NCBI GenBank assembly: GCA_009779845.1
Contig: WRBE01000007.1
Location: 1-62,798, forward strand
DNA from: Oscillospiraceae bacterium
GTDB lineage: Bacteria; Bacillota; Clostridia; Oscillospirales; Oscillospiraceae
Direction: 5' to 3'
DNA length: 62,798 nt
Under the pieces are notes generated by a model that saw only the letters and a list, made by a program, of their open reading frames with translations, searched no databases and had not been told where the DNA came from. Positions 42,032 through 50,349 of the stretch are shown piece by piece. Within the stretch, counting starts at the first letter, position 1, and each line of letters starts with the position of its first letter. A program made the position numbers and the translations under genes.

Positions 42032-43312
42032 TCAGTACGACTTTTCATGCAACCCCAACGCCGTCCGCGCTTCTGCTACGCTGTAGAGAGAGCCGAAATA
42101 GCAAACCACGCCAGACGCTCCGGCGGCGGCTTGGGCGAGGGTCAAAGCATGTGCTGTGCCCTCGGATACCGCCACCGCAGATGCGCCTTGGGCGGTAAGA
42201 TATTGGGCCAATTCCTCGGCTGGCATGGCCCGGGAGGAGTTGGGAGTTACTGCATAGATACGCTCTGCCAGCGGCAAAATGGGTGCGGTGACGGCGGAAA
42301 GGTCTTTGTCTGCTAAAACACCCATGACGAAGGTAATTTTCTGACCGGGAAAGTACCGCATCAGATTATCCGCAAGAGCCATGGCACCTTGGGCGTTGTG
42401 CCCGCCGTCTACAATGACGGCGGGGCTGGTGGCCGCCAACTCAAACCGCCCCGGCCAGCGGGTGGCGGCAAGGCCTCGGCGGATGGCATCCTCTGAAACC
42501 GCCCAGCCCTGTTTTGTGAGGGCTTGGATCGCCGTAATCGCCAAAGCGGCATTCTCCATCTGATAACGGCCCAATAGTCGGATGGAGAGGGCTTGTAAGC
42601 CCCCAAAGGAAAACTGCTGTCCACCCAGCGAAAACGAACCGGGAGAGAGCATCTCTAGGTCAACGGAGACGAGGGGTGCCCCTAGCTCCACCGCTCGTGT
42701 GGTGAGTACCGCCATCGCTTCCGGCCGCTGGCGGGCTGTGATGACAGGGCGGTTTGGCTTTAATATCCCGGCCTTGGCCTGGGCAATCTTGGCAACGGTG
42801 TCACCAAGATACTCCATGTGATCCATGTCGATGGGGGTAATGACCTCAATTTCCGGCGTTTGAATTACGTTGGTGGCATCCAGTCCGCCACCCATGCCGG
42901 TTTCTAAGACCACAATATCGCACTTTGCCGCTTGGAAAAAACAGAACGCCACAGCGGTGACCAGCTCAAAGGTGGTGGGATGGTCGGGCATGGCATCGGC
43001 GTGACGGCGCACCTCGGCCACGATGTTGTCTAGCATCTCATCCTCAATGGGAACGCCGTTTACTTGCATCCGCTCATGAAAGGTATGGATGAAAGGAGAC
43101 GTGTATAGGCCGGTTCGATAGCCCGCCGTCCGGAGGATAGATGCCAAAAACGAGGCGGTAGAGCCTTTGCCATTGGTACCGGCTAGGTGGATAAATTTCA
43201 AGCTGTCTTGGGGATTGCCTAAGCGGTGCATAAGTTCCCGGATGCGGTCTAAGCCAAGGCGACTGCCCAGCCAAGAGAAGCTGTCGAGGTATTGGATTGC
43301 TTGTGTGGACAT
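42032..43312 (-). CDS. folC: Folylpolyglutamate synthase / dihydrofolate synthase
   Basis: Adds glutamate to folates (and to dihydropteroate in bifunctional members). The 426-residue protein has the Mur-ligase-type ATP loop HLAGTNGKGSTASF near residue 42, then TSPFIHTFHERMQVNG, ETGMGGGLDATNVI and the C-terminal VDGGHNAQGAMALADNL. Last gene of the glnS-TIM barrel-PEGA-like-folC run on the minus strand. Confidence 0.95.
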   Translation of the reverse strand: MSTQAIQYLDSFSWLGSRLGLDRIRELMHRLGNPQDSLKFIHLAGTNGKGSTASFLASILRTAGYRTGLYTSPFIHTFHERMQVNGVPIEDEMLDNIVAEVRRHADAMPDHPTTFELVTAVAFCFFQAAKCDIVVLETGMGGGLDATNVIQTPEIEVITPIDMDHMEYLGDTVAKIAQAKAGILKPNRPVITARQRPEAMAVLTTRAVELGAPLVSVDLEMLSPGSFSLGGQQFSFGGLQALSIRLLGRYQMENAALAITAIQALTKQGWAVSEDAIRRGLAATRWPGRFELAATSPAVIVDGGHNAQGAMALADNLMRYFPGQKITFVMGVLADKDLSAVTAPILPLAERIYAVTPNSSRAMPAEELAQYLTAQGASAVAVSEGTAHALTLAQAAAGASGVVCYFGSLYSVAEARTALGLHEKSY

Positions 43313-43352
43313 GGTTGATGGCTCCTTAGGGTTGTTTGGTTGATTTGCCGTG

Positions 43353-43685
43353 TTACACTTTCTTAGGTGATGTATCAGTACTTTCCTTTTCCCTTAAAAA
43401 TAGATATTGATCCCTCCCGACTGTCATGTAAAAACTCATAAGCCAAAATCGCCAACCTCTTAGAGAATTGCCAACTTCAAGTTCCACAACGGAGTCATTG
43501 ACCTCAACACGGAGTTCATTGCTTCTGCACCAATCCAATTTTGCACAAACAACGTGGATTCCATTTTCAACTTCAAATTCTTTTGTGTCGTCTATCTGTA
43601 TTTCACCACGATAAATATCATCAATATATATCTTATAGCCCCTAAGTACATCTCTCAGCATTGGTCCCCTTGTTATTTTTATCAC
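43353..43685 (-). CDS. Small PEGA-like beta-rich protein
   Basis: A protein of about 110 residues. The N-terminal 80 residues (VIKITRG, YKIYIDDIYRGEIQIDDTKEF, VENGIHVVCAKLDWCRSNEL) look like a PEGA-type/carboxypeptidase-regulatory-like beta sandwich. A hydrophobic stretch (GWRFWLMSFYMTV) sits near the C-terminus. The start is uncertain: GTG at 43685 with GGGG just upstream, or GTG at 43697 overlapping the previous stop. Either way it is coupled to the TIM-barrel gene. Role unknown. Confidence 0.65.
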   Translation of the reverse strand: MIKITRGPMLRDVLRGYKIYIDDIYRGEIQIDDTKEFEVENGIHVVCAKLDWCRSNELRVEVNDSVVELEVGNSLRGWRFWLMSFYMTVGRDQYLFLREKESTDTSPKKV

Positions 43686-43690
43686 CGCCC

Positions 43691-44389
43691 CTAACACTCC
43701 CCAACAGAATCTTCTACAATCATCTCCCGATACTTTTGCATCATCCCCACAAACAGTTCCCCCGTGGTGGGTGGCGTGTAGGTGATGGCATTAGCACCGG
43801 CTTCAATAGTCTCCAAGATACTCTCCTCTGTCGGGCCGCCGGTGGCGATGATGGGCAGATGGGGAAATCCTTCCCGAATCGTACGCACAATCCGGGCCGT
43901 GTCGCGGCTGCCGGAGACGTTTAAAATGCTGGCCCCGGCCTCTACACGGGCGGCAATATCCGTCCGGTCAGAAACCACTGTGACCACAATGGGGATATCC
44001 AGATGCTCTTTCAAGGAGCGGATCACGTCATTGGGGATGGGGGCATTGACCACCACGCCGCAGGCCCCTTGATCCTCTGCGTCACAGCCGAGGCGTACCA
44101 CTCGTGGGCCGCTGGTGGTGCCGCCGCCGATGCCGGTGAACACGGGCATGTCCGCAGCGGTAATCACCGCCCGTGTAATGGCGGGTTGGGGCGTAAAGGG
44201 ATAGACGGCAATCACGGCATCGGCATTACAATTTTTGATAATCGCCGCATCGGTGGAGAACACAAAACTTTTAATCCGCCGCCCGAAAATCCGAATCCCG
44301 CTGCATTTGCTAATCACAGCAGGCACCGGTACCATGTGGCTGCGGAGGGCACCCTCATAAGAGGGGACAATTCTTTTTTCTGTTTCCAT
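43691..44389 (-). CDS. TIM-barrel protein of unknown function ('hydrolase' family)
   Basis: A 232-residue protein with a phosphate-binding TIM-barrel look: GIRIFGRRIKSFVFSTDAAIIKNCNADAVIAVYPFTPQPAIT, VFTGIGGGTTSGPRVV, DIPIVVTVVSDRTDIAARVEAGASILNVSG, IIATGGPTEESILETIEAGANAITYTPP. The GxxG repeats near the C-terminus match phosphate-cradle loops. Homologues are found widely in Clostridia and often just labelled hydrolase. It lies between glnS and the PEGA-like gene. No substrate is suggested by the context. Confidence 0.8.
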   Translation of the reverse strand: METEKRIVPSYEGALRSHMVPVPAVISKCSGIRIFGRRIKSFVFSTDAAIIKNCNADAVIAVYPFTPQPAITRAVITAADMPVFTGIGGGTTSGPRVVRLGCDAEDQGACGVVVNAPIPNDVIRSLKEHLDIPIVVTVVSDRTDIAARVEAGASILNVSGSRDTARIVRTIREGFPHLPIIATGGPTEESILETIEAGANAITYTPPTTGELFVGMMQKYREMIVEDSVGEC

Positions 44390-44425
44390 GAATGATACCT
44401 CCTAAGGGGTTTCTCTAAGCCCTCT

Positions 44426-46120
44426 TTACGGGGTGGGTTTGAAGCTGCCTTTCAGGGCAACGCTACGGTTAAACACCAAATTCTCCGGGGTCGAATCTTT
44501 GCTATCTACGCAGAAATAGCCTGTCCGCAGGAACTGGAAATTAGCGGGAGCTTCTGCGTTTGCCAGTCCCGCTTCTACCTTACAACCGGTGAGAATCTCT
44601 AGGGAATCCGGGTTCAAGCAGGAGAGGAAATCTTTATCGGCGGCATCCGGGTCTGGGTCGGAGAACAGATTGTCATACAGCCGAATGGTGGCGTCTAACG
44701 CCGTGTTCGTGTCCACCCAATGGATGGTACCCCGAACTTTCACACCCTCCGGCGTGGCACCGGCAGGGAGGGCGGGGTCGTACTCGGCGAAGACACGGAT
44801 GACATTCCCGGCCTCGTCTTTCTCGCAACCGGTACAGCGGACGATATGACCCCCTTTGAGCCGGACATAGTTGCCGGGGAACAGGCGGTTATACTTCTTC
44901 GGCGGCTCTTCCATGAAATCTTCCGCTTCAATCCAAAGCGTACGAGAGAAGCTGACGGGACGGGTACCGGCATCCGGGTCTTCTGGGTTATTGTCCACTT
45001 GGAAGGTCTCGGTCTGTCCCGCCGGATAGTTGGTAATCTCCAGTTCTACAGGCCGGAGAACCGCCATGGCCCGCTTGGCGGTGAGGTTTAAGTCCTCCCG
45101 CAGACAGTGCTCTAAAAACCCAAACTCTACCACACTGGCGGCCTTGCTGACACCGATGCGCTCGGCAAAATTGCGAATACTCCGGGGCGTATACCCCCGG
45201 CGGCGCATAGCGGCGAGGGTGGGCATTCTGGGATCATCCCAACCGGACACGATACCCTCTTCCACCAGTTTCCGCAGTTTACGTTTGGAGAGGACGGTGT
45301 AGTTAATAAACAGCCGGGCAAACTCAATCTGCCGGGGTTTTTTTTGCACACCGGTGTTCTCTACCACCCAGTCGTAGAGGGGCCGGTGATCCTCAAACTC
45401 TAACGAGCACAAAGAATGGGTAATCCCCTCCAGCGCATCTTGCAGCGGGTGGGCATAGTCGTACATGGGATAGATGCACCACTTGTCCCCCTGCCGATGG
45501 TGGTGGGCGTGTAAAATGCGATAAATGGCCGGGTCCCGCATGTTAAAGTTGCCGGAGGCTAGGTCAATCTTCGCCCGCAGGGTCATGGCCCCTTCGGGAA
45601 ACTCTCCGGCCCGCATTCTGTGAAACAAATCCAAGCTTTCCGCTATGGGCCTGTCCCGATACGGACTCACGGCGGGTATGCCCACCGAGCCACGGTTTGC
45701 TTTGAACTCTTCCGGGGTCAGTTCACACACATAGGCGAGGCCCTTTTCTACAAGACCTACTGCTAGGTTGAATTGCTCTTCAAAATAATCTGAGCCGTAG
45801 AAAAAGTTGTCACCCCAATCAAAACCCAGCCATTGGACATCTTCTTTGATGGCGTCTACATAGGCCACGTCCTCTTTGGCGGGATTGGTGTCGTCCATGC
45901 GGAGGTTACAGACCCCGCCGTACTTTTTGGCAGTACCAAAGTCGATGCACAGCGCCTTACAGTGGCCGATGTGCAAATATCCGTTTGGCTCCGGCGGGAA
46001 CCGGGTGTGGACAGTGCGGCCATAATACTGGCCGCCGGGGGCGATGTCCTCTTCAATAAAGGCATGGATAAAATTTGTTGAACCCTCATGGGATTCGGTG
46101 GGTTTCAATGTGTCAGACAC
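44426..46120 (-). CDS. glnS: Glutaminyl-tRNA synthetase
   Basis: Charges tRNA-Gln directly. The 564-residue class Ic synthetase has RFPPEPNGYLHIGHCKA (HIGH) near residue 41, MDDTNPAKED, the KMSKS variant VLSKRKL near residue 270 and a C-terminal anticodon-binding beta-barrel (SLEILTGC, ANFQFLRTGYFCVD). The start is GTG at 46118-46120 with AAGGAG 9 bases upstream. Presence of GlnRS in a clostridial genome does not exclude GatCAB. It leads the operon with the TIM-barrel gene and folC and has its own promoter. Confidence 0.96.
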   Translation of the reverse strand: MSDTLKPTESHEGSTNFIHAFIEEDIAPGGQYYGRTVHTRFPPEPNGYLHIGHCKALCIDFGTAKKYGGVCNLRMDDTNPAKEDVAYVDAIKEDVQWLGFDWGDNFFYGSDYFEEQFNLAVGLVEKGLAYVCELTPEEFKANRGSVGIPAVSPYRDRPIAESLDLFHRMRAGEFPEGAMTLRAKIDLASGNFNMRDPAIYRILHAHHHRQGDKWCIYPMYDYAHPLQDALEGITHSLCSLEFEDHRPLYDWVVENTGVQKKPRQIEFARLFINYTVLSKRKLRKLVEEGIVSGWDDPRMPTLAAMRRRGYTPRSIRNFAERIGVSKAASVVEFGFLEHCLREDLNLTAKRAMAVLRPVELEITNYPAGQTETFQVDNNPEDPDAGTRPVSFSRTLWIEAEDFMEEPPKKYNRLFPGNYVRLKGGHIVRCTGCEKDEAGNVIRVFAEYDPALPAGATPEGVKVRGTIHWVDTNTALDATIRLYDNLFSDPDPDAADKDFLSCLNPDSLEILTGCKVEAGLANAEAPANFQFLRTGYFCVDSKDSTPENLVFNRSVALKGSFKPTP

Positions 46121-46155
46121 AGGCGGTCACTCCTTCAACGTGGTTGTGTTTGGAT

Positions 46156-46184
46156 AGTATACCATGATTTGCGCAGGAACGCAA
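46156..46184 (-). promoter_or_regulatory. Promoter of the glnS operon
   Basis: On the minus strand, TTGCGT (46184-46179), 17 bases, TATACT (46161-46156) with extended TGG. Nearly identical in layout to the mnmL promoter. Confidence 0.72.
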
Positions 46185-46565
46185 AGAAGGATATCCTAAA
46201 GTTAAAGTTTTCACCAAGGGTTACGGAAAACATTAGGAAATAGGATGGTAATTAAATAGAAAGTCTGTCTCCGTGTATTTTCTTTGCTGGACAGGCATAA
46301 AGCGGTAGCATGTATTACTACCGCATTTACCCTGGCACATGATGTTGGACATCCTCCTCTTTACAATAGAATTCAAAAAACATTATACGCTATGACAAAA
46401 CATAATGATGCAATACCTTCAAACGCCTGCACTACCTAGATTATAAGGAGTGTGGAAACACATCACAGTCATCGTTGCATTCCTTAAGAGATGTTGCTAT
46501 TCACACTGGCCTATGGTATATACATATACTGTAGTACAAGCTCATATGAAAGAGGTGGATGCAAA
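46185..46565. other. Non-coding stretch between glnS and the small membrane gene
   Basis: No credible gene apart from the downstream small membrane protein. A hairpin (GCGGTAG with CTACCGC over about 10 bases, near 46303-46327) is the only clear structure. AT-rich otherwise. Confidence 0.4.
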
Positions 46566-46763
46566 ATGAGTGAATCTATCATTGTCACAATCATTGAAAC
46601 AAGTGGCCCCGTCATCGCCGCTATTATCGCTGGAATTTTTCTGTTGCGTCATGGACGAATTGCACCTAAAAAGCCATCCGTGGATATATGTCCACGTTGT
46701 GGCATAGGTAGTCCTCCCCAACTACCGGCACCCAACGAGGTGCCATCTAATGGCCAAGAATAG
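46566..46763 (+). CDS. Small single-span membrane protein with CxxC
   Basis: A 65-residue product: MSESIIVTIIETSGPVIAAI then a membrane segment (IAAIIAGIFLLRHG), then a short soluble end with CPRCG. AGAGGTGGAT precedes the ATG at 46566. The longer in-frame start at 46491 adds an unlikely second hydrophobic stretch without a ribosome site. No family recognised; moderate confidence as a real gene. Confidence 0.55.
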   Translation: MSESIIVTIIETSGPVIAAIIAGIFLLRHGRIAPKKPSVDICPRCGIGSPPQLPAPNEVPSNGQE

Positions 46764-46809
46764 AAGCATTAGTAAAAATATAGTCTATTAACAGAATGGA
46801 CTTTTCATA

Positions 46810-46838
46810 TTTACATACTCACCCAACTCTTGTATAAT
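46810..46838 (+). promoter_or_regulatory. Promoter of the trxB-like/trxA operon
   Basis: TTTACA (46810-46815), 17 bases, TATAAT (46833-46838), about 28 bases before the ATG. Confidence 0.8.
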
Positions 46839-46865
46839 GCTAAGAGAGAGGGGAGGTCATGCTTC

Positions 46866-47738
46866 ATGCAACACAGTGACATTGCCGTCATTGGCGGCGG
46901 CCCGGCGGGGTTGTCTGCGGCCCTCAATGGGCGGATTCGGAACAAGAGTGTTCGTATCTTCTCCGGCGACTACAAAGAAAGCGGACTATACAAGGCCGAG
47001 TGGCTAGAAAATATTCTCGGCACACCCGGTATGACCGGGGCCGCGTATTTAGAATCTTCCAGAGAGCAGGCGGCGGCTAAGGGTGCAGAATTTGTACAGG
47101 GTCGGGTGCTCAGTATCATGCCCATGTCCGGCAAGTTTACCATCTCTTGCGGGGCGGATATCTACACGGCGGACGCAGTGGTTTTAGCCACAGGCATCGT
47201 GCAAACCACAGCCTTTCCCGGAGAGCGTGAACTGCTGGGCCGCGGGGTAAGCTATTGCGCCACTTGTGACGGGATGCTGTACCGCAAAAAGGCAGTGGCG
47301 GTAGTGATCCGCTCCAATGAAGGGATTCATGAGGCCAACTATCTCCAAGAAATCGGCTGTACGGTTACTGTAGTGTCAGATGGCCGGAACCTCGGCGGAC
47401 TAGATAGTGCGGTCACTGTCTTAGAGGGGAAAAAAATCGTCGTCTTAGGTGATGGACAAGTAGAGGGTCTGTCCGTAGGCGACCAAACCGTTCCCTGCCA
47501 AGGCGTGTTCATCCTCCGCAACACAGTGGCCATGAGCAGCCTGTTGTCCAGCTTGGAGACAGACGGCGGACACATCAAAGTAGACCGGAATATGCAGACC
47601 AACATCCCCGGCGTGTACGCCGCAGGGGACTGTATTGGACGACCGTATCAAGTATCCAAGGCCACCGGTGAGGGGCTGGTTGCGGCATTATCCGCTGTAG
47701 AATATTTAGACAAACAAAAGACTGGAGGAGCAAAATAA
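46866..47738 (+). CDS. Thioredoxin reductase-like flavoprotein lacking NAD(P)H motifs
   Basis: A 290-residue FAD protein of the TrxB fold. It has IGGGPAGLSAAL at the N-terminus, the redox site CATCD near residue 132 and the FAD motif NIPGVYAAGDCIGRPYQVSKATGEG near the end. The central domain should carry GxGxxA and HRRxxxR for NADPH. Here it reads AVAVVIRSNEGIHEANYLQ and shows neither. This matches the pattern described for ferredoxin-linked flavin thioredoxin reductases of Clostridium. The ATG at 46866 has GGGGAGG upstream. trxA overlaps its stop by one base, so the pair is coupled. Confidence 0.85.
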   Translation: MQHSDIAVIGGGPAGLSAALNGRIRNKSVRIFSGDYKESGLYKAEWLENILGTPGMTGAAYLESSREQAAAKGAEFVQGRVLSIMPMSGKFTISCGADIYTADAVVLATGIVQTTAFPGERELLGRGVSYCATCDGMLYRKKAVAVVIRSNEGIHEANYLQEIGCTVTVVSDGRNLGGLDSAVTVLEGKKIVVLGDGQVEGLSVGDQTVPCQGVFILRNTVAMSSLLSSLETDGGHIKVDRNMQTNIPGVYAAGDCIGRPYQVSKATGEGLVAALSAVEYLDKQKTGGAK

Positions 47739-48049
47739 TGGCAATCAATCTAACCACAGAGCAATTTGAAGCAACCATCGGAACAGGGGTGTCCTTAGTG
47801 GACTTCTGGGCCGACTGGTGCGGCCCTTGTAAAATGCTGGGCCCCGTCATTGAAGAACTGGCCGCAAAGTACGAGGGCAAAGTCAAAGTCTGTAAAGTCA
47901 ACGTGGATAATGAAGAGGATCTAGCCATTCGTTTCGGCGTGATGACGATCCCCACGGTGATCCTATTCAAAGACGGGGAAGAGTTGGACAAGCGCATCGG
48001 CGTACACCCTATGGAAGAGTTTGAGACACTTTTGCGGAAGGTGCTATAG
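47738..48049 (+). CDS. trxA: Thioredoxin
   Basis: Cytosolic protein-disulfide reductant of 103 residues with the classical WADWCGPCKM site near residue 30 and the cis-Pro loop MTIPTVILFKDG. GGAGGAG lies just upstream, inside the end of the reductase gene. It is co-transcribed with its probable reductase and followed by a strong terminator. Confidence 0.97.
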   Translation: MAINLTTEQFEATIGTGVSLVDFWADWCGPCKMLGPVIEELAAKYEGKVKVCKVNVDNEEDLAIRFGVMTIPTVILFKDGEELDKRIGVHPMEEFETLLRKVL

Positions 48050-48063
48050 AGGCTCTTACTTCA

Positions 48064-48105
48064 AACAGGCAAGCGATTTTTCATTTATCGCTTGCCTGTT
48101 TTTTT
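48064..48105 (+). terminator. Terminator of the trxB-like/trxA operon
   Basis: AACAGGCAAGCGAT pairs with ATCGCTTGCCTGTT over a 9-base loop, followed by seven T. Confidence 0.93.
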
Positions 48106-48208
48106 ATGCTGTGCGACTACATAGTCGCATCATCTCCCCCACCCCAAGGCATTTCCACCCCCACTCGGCGCATAGTCTAAAAGAAACCGAAGGAATGGGG
48201 GCCTCGCC

Positions 48209-49069
48209 ATGTCAAGAACCAAGCGGCGCATCTCCGGGGTCTATAGCCGGGCCAGACGAGTGGAAATTGACGATACCAGCCGCTTCGTCCTCTTCTCCGA
48301 CCTGCACCGGGGCCGGGGGAGCCGGAGTGACGACTTTGCCAAAAACCAAAAGCTATACGAAACGGCCCTCGCCCACTACTGGCGGGAGGGGTATACTTAT
48401 CTGGAGCTGGGGGACGGGGACGAACTTTGGCAAGAGCGGCGCATGGCGGGGATAATCGCCGAGTACCCAGCTATCTTCCAACGTTTGGCAGATTTCCACC
48501 GGGCCGGGCGGCTCTATATGCTTTCCGGCAACCACGATGTAATGAAATCCAACCCCGCTTGGGTTCGGGTACACTTAGAGCCGCTGTTTCCAGGGCTTGT
48601 CGTAGAAGAGGGGGTTTTGCTTGTCCACACGCCCACCGGTCATCGGGCACTATTGCTCCACGGCCATCAGGCGGATTTCTTCAACGACCGACTATGGCGG
48701 CTGGGGCGGTTTCTGGTGCGCTATATCTGGCGGCCCATGGAGCTAATCGGACTACACAACCCCTTTGAGGCCGCAGACAACCCAAAACGCCGCACTCAGG
48801 TGGAGCGGGACTTAGAGGCTTGGGCCAATGCCCGAAACACATCCATCATCGCAGGCCACACCCACCGACCCTACTTCCCCCGCGGGACAACAACACGTTA
48901 TTATAACACCGGCAGCGCAGTCCATGACCGTTACATCACCGCAATCGAGATCAACACGGGGCTGGTTATGCCCGTCAAGTGGGAAGTGGGCGTCAGAGAG
49001 GACGGCGGACTGTTCATCACCAAAGAACTCTTGACCCCGTCGGTCGAAATCCAAGAGATATTTGCTTGA
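48209..49069 (+). CDS. Calcineurin-like metallophosphoesterase
   Basis: A 286-residue protein with the metallophosphoesterase motifs FSDLHRGRG, LGDGDELWQ (in place of the common GDxxD form), SGNHDVM and GHTHRPYF. It resembles the LpxH-like/UDP-diacylglucosamine-hydrolase-like branch in layout but no lipid A genes are present, so the substrate is open. GGGGG precedes the ATG. It is a single gene, divergent from none of its neighbours and followed by an AI-2E family gene. Confidence 0.85.
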   Translation: MSRTKRRISGVYSRARRVEIDDTSRFVLFSDLHRGRGSRSDDFAKNQKLYETALAHYWREGYTYLELGDGDELWQERRMAGIIAEYPAIFQRLADFHRAGRLYMLSGNHDVMKSNPAWVRVHLEPLFPGLVVEEGVLLVHTPTGHRALLLHGHQADFFNDRLWRLGRFLVRYIWRPMELIGLHNPFEAADNPKRRTQVERDLEAWANARNTSIIAGHTHRPYFPRGTTTRYYNTGSAVHDRYITAIEINTGLVMPVKWEVGVREDGGLFITKELLTPSVEIQEIFA

Positions 49070-49155
49070 CAATCAGGCCGCTACCATATAAGATGAAATG
49101 TATGGTCGAATCAAGTTCGACTATATTATACTGATACCGAAATCGAGGACAGGGT

Positions 49156-50313
49156 ATGAACAATAAGTTCAATGCAAACAACCTCAAATCATTGGTGCCT
49201 TATTTCCTATTGGCCGTGGCCGTCATCATCGCCTTTCGGGTGATTAGTGAGGTCGGGTTTTATTTTAGCGTGATCCGGCACATTTTTGGCATCGTGGCAC
49301 CGTTTTTTTACGGTTTCATCTTGGCGTACATTCTCAGTATTCCCCGTGGCGGGCTTGAGTGGTTATTGAAAAAATCAAAGGTGAAATTTTTAGTCAAACA
49401 TAGGCGGGGCTTTAGTATTTTGCTGGTCTATCTGTTGCTGTTGCTCTTTGTATTTTTAGTGCTGAACTTGGTGATTCCGGCTGTTGTCCGCAGTGTGGCT
49501 CTGTTTATTGACAACTTCCCGGCCCATTACGCCAATGTCATGCAGTTTATTTCTCAAATGGAGCTACTCGGCTATTCTCTTGACATGGATTATATCTCAA
49601 ACGCCATCCAAGATTGGATCCAAAACTTCCGCTTTGAGAGTGTGTTTGACCACATCGGCACCGTCATAGAAGCATCCTCCGCCATTTTCAGCGGCCTGTT
49701 TGTGTTGTTTTTAACTTTGGTATCGTCTATCTACATTTTGCTGGAGAAAGACCGGTTCCGTGCCTTTCTCCGCAGACTGATTCAAGCATTTACCTCGGCA
49801 CGGGTGTATGAAGCCATTGCCAAACACGCAGAAAGCTTAAACAAAAACTTCAAGCAATACATTCGTACACAGACCTTTGACGGGTTGATATTGGGCACCG
49901 CTACCACCCTTTGGATGATGTTCATGGGTTCACCCTATGCCCTGCTTTTGGGAATCATGCTGGGTATTTTGAACTATATCCCCTATTTCGGTTCTATTTT
50001 CGGTACAATTATTGCCATCGTTGTGATCGCCTTTACCCAAGGACTTACCACAGGGATTATCGTAGCGGTGGGGTTGCTTGTCATCCAGCAACTTGATGCA
50101 AACTTCATCCAACCCAAACTCATGGGCGGTTCATTCTCCATCAGTCCGCTTTTGATTATTATCAGCATCACCTTCGGCGGCGCAGCAGCTGGGATTTTTG
50201 GGATGATTGTCGCAATCCCCATTGTGGCGGTACTCAAAGATGTGTTGGAACATGCGGTACAGTACCATGAGGCGAAGAGCGCTTCTGTTGTGAGCGAAGA
50301 GGAAAAAGAGTGA
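49156..50313 (+). CDS. AI-2E family transporter (PerM/YdiK-like)
   Basis: A 385-residue membrane protein with about eight membrane segments: two near the N-terminus (PYFLLAVAVIIAFRVI and FGIVAPFFYGFILAYIL), then LVYLLLLLFVFLVL. The family signature follows in the C-terminal half: GLILGTATTLWMMFMGSPYALLLGIMLGILNYIPYFGSIFGTI and QLDANFIQPKLMGGSFSISPLLIIISI. Members move small molecules or sodium; the name does not prove AI-2 transport. A palindrome (GTCGAA-TTCGAC, 49105-49121) lies just upstream. Confidence 0.9.
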   Translation: MNNKFNANNLKSLVPYFLLAVAVIIAFRVISEVGFYFSVIRHIFGIVAPFFYGFILAYILSIPRGGLEWLLKKSKVKFLVKHRRGFSILLVYLLLLLFVFLVLNLVIPAVVRSVALFIDNFPAHYANVMQFISQMELLGYSLDMDYISNAIQDWIQNFRFESVFDHIGTVIEASSAIFSGLFVLFLTLVSSIYILLEKDRFRAFLRRLIQAFTSARVYEAIAKHAESLNKNFKQYIRTQTFDGLILGTATTLWMMFMGSPYALLLGIMLGILNYIPYFGSIFGTIIAIVVIAFTQGLTTGIIVAVGLLVIQQLDANFIQPKLMGGSFSISPLLIIISITFGGAAAGIFGMIVAIPIVAVLKDVLEHAVQYHEAKSASVVSEEEKE

Positions 50314-50316
50314 GAA

Positions 50317-50345
50317 AAGGCCGCCCTGCCGGGCGGCCTTTTTTT
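50317..50345 (+). terminator. Terminator of the AI-2E family gene
   Basis: AAGGCCGCCC pairs with GGGCGGCCTT over a 4-base loop, then T-run. It lies just before the convergent rhodanese-TtcA gene. Confidence 0.93.
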
Positions 50346-50349
50346 ATGG

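Noticed and set aside
43661-44395. Plus-strand frames over the TIM-barrel gene
   Set aside because: Shadows in GC-rich antisense frames of a clearly coding minus-strand gene.
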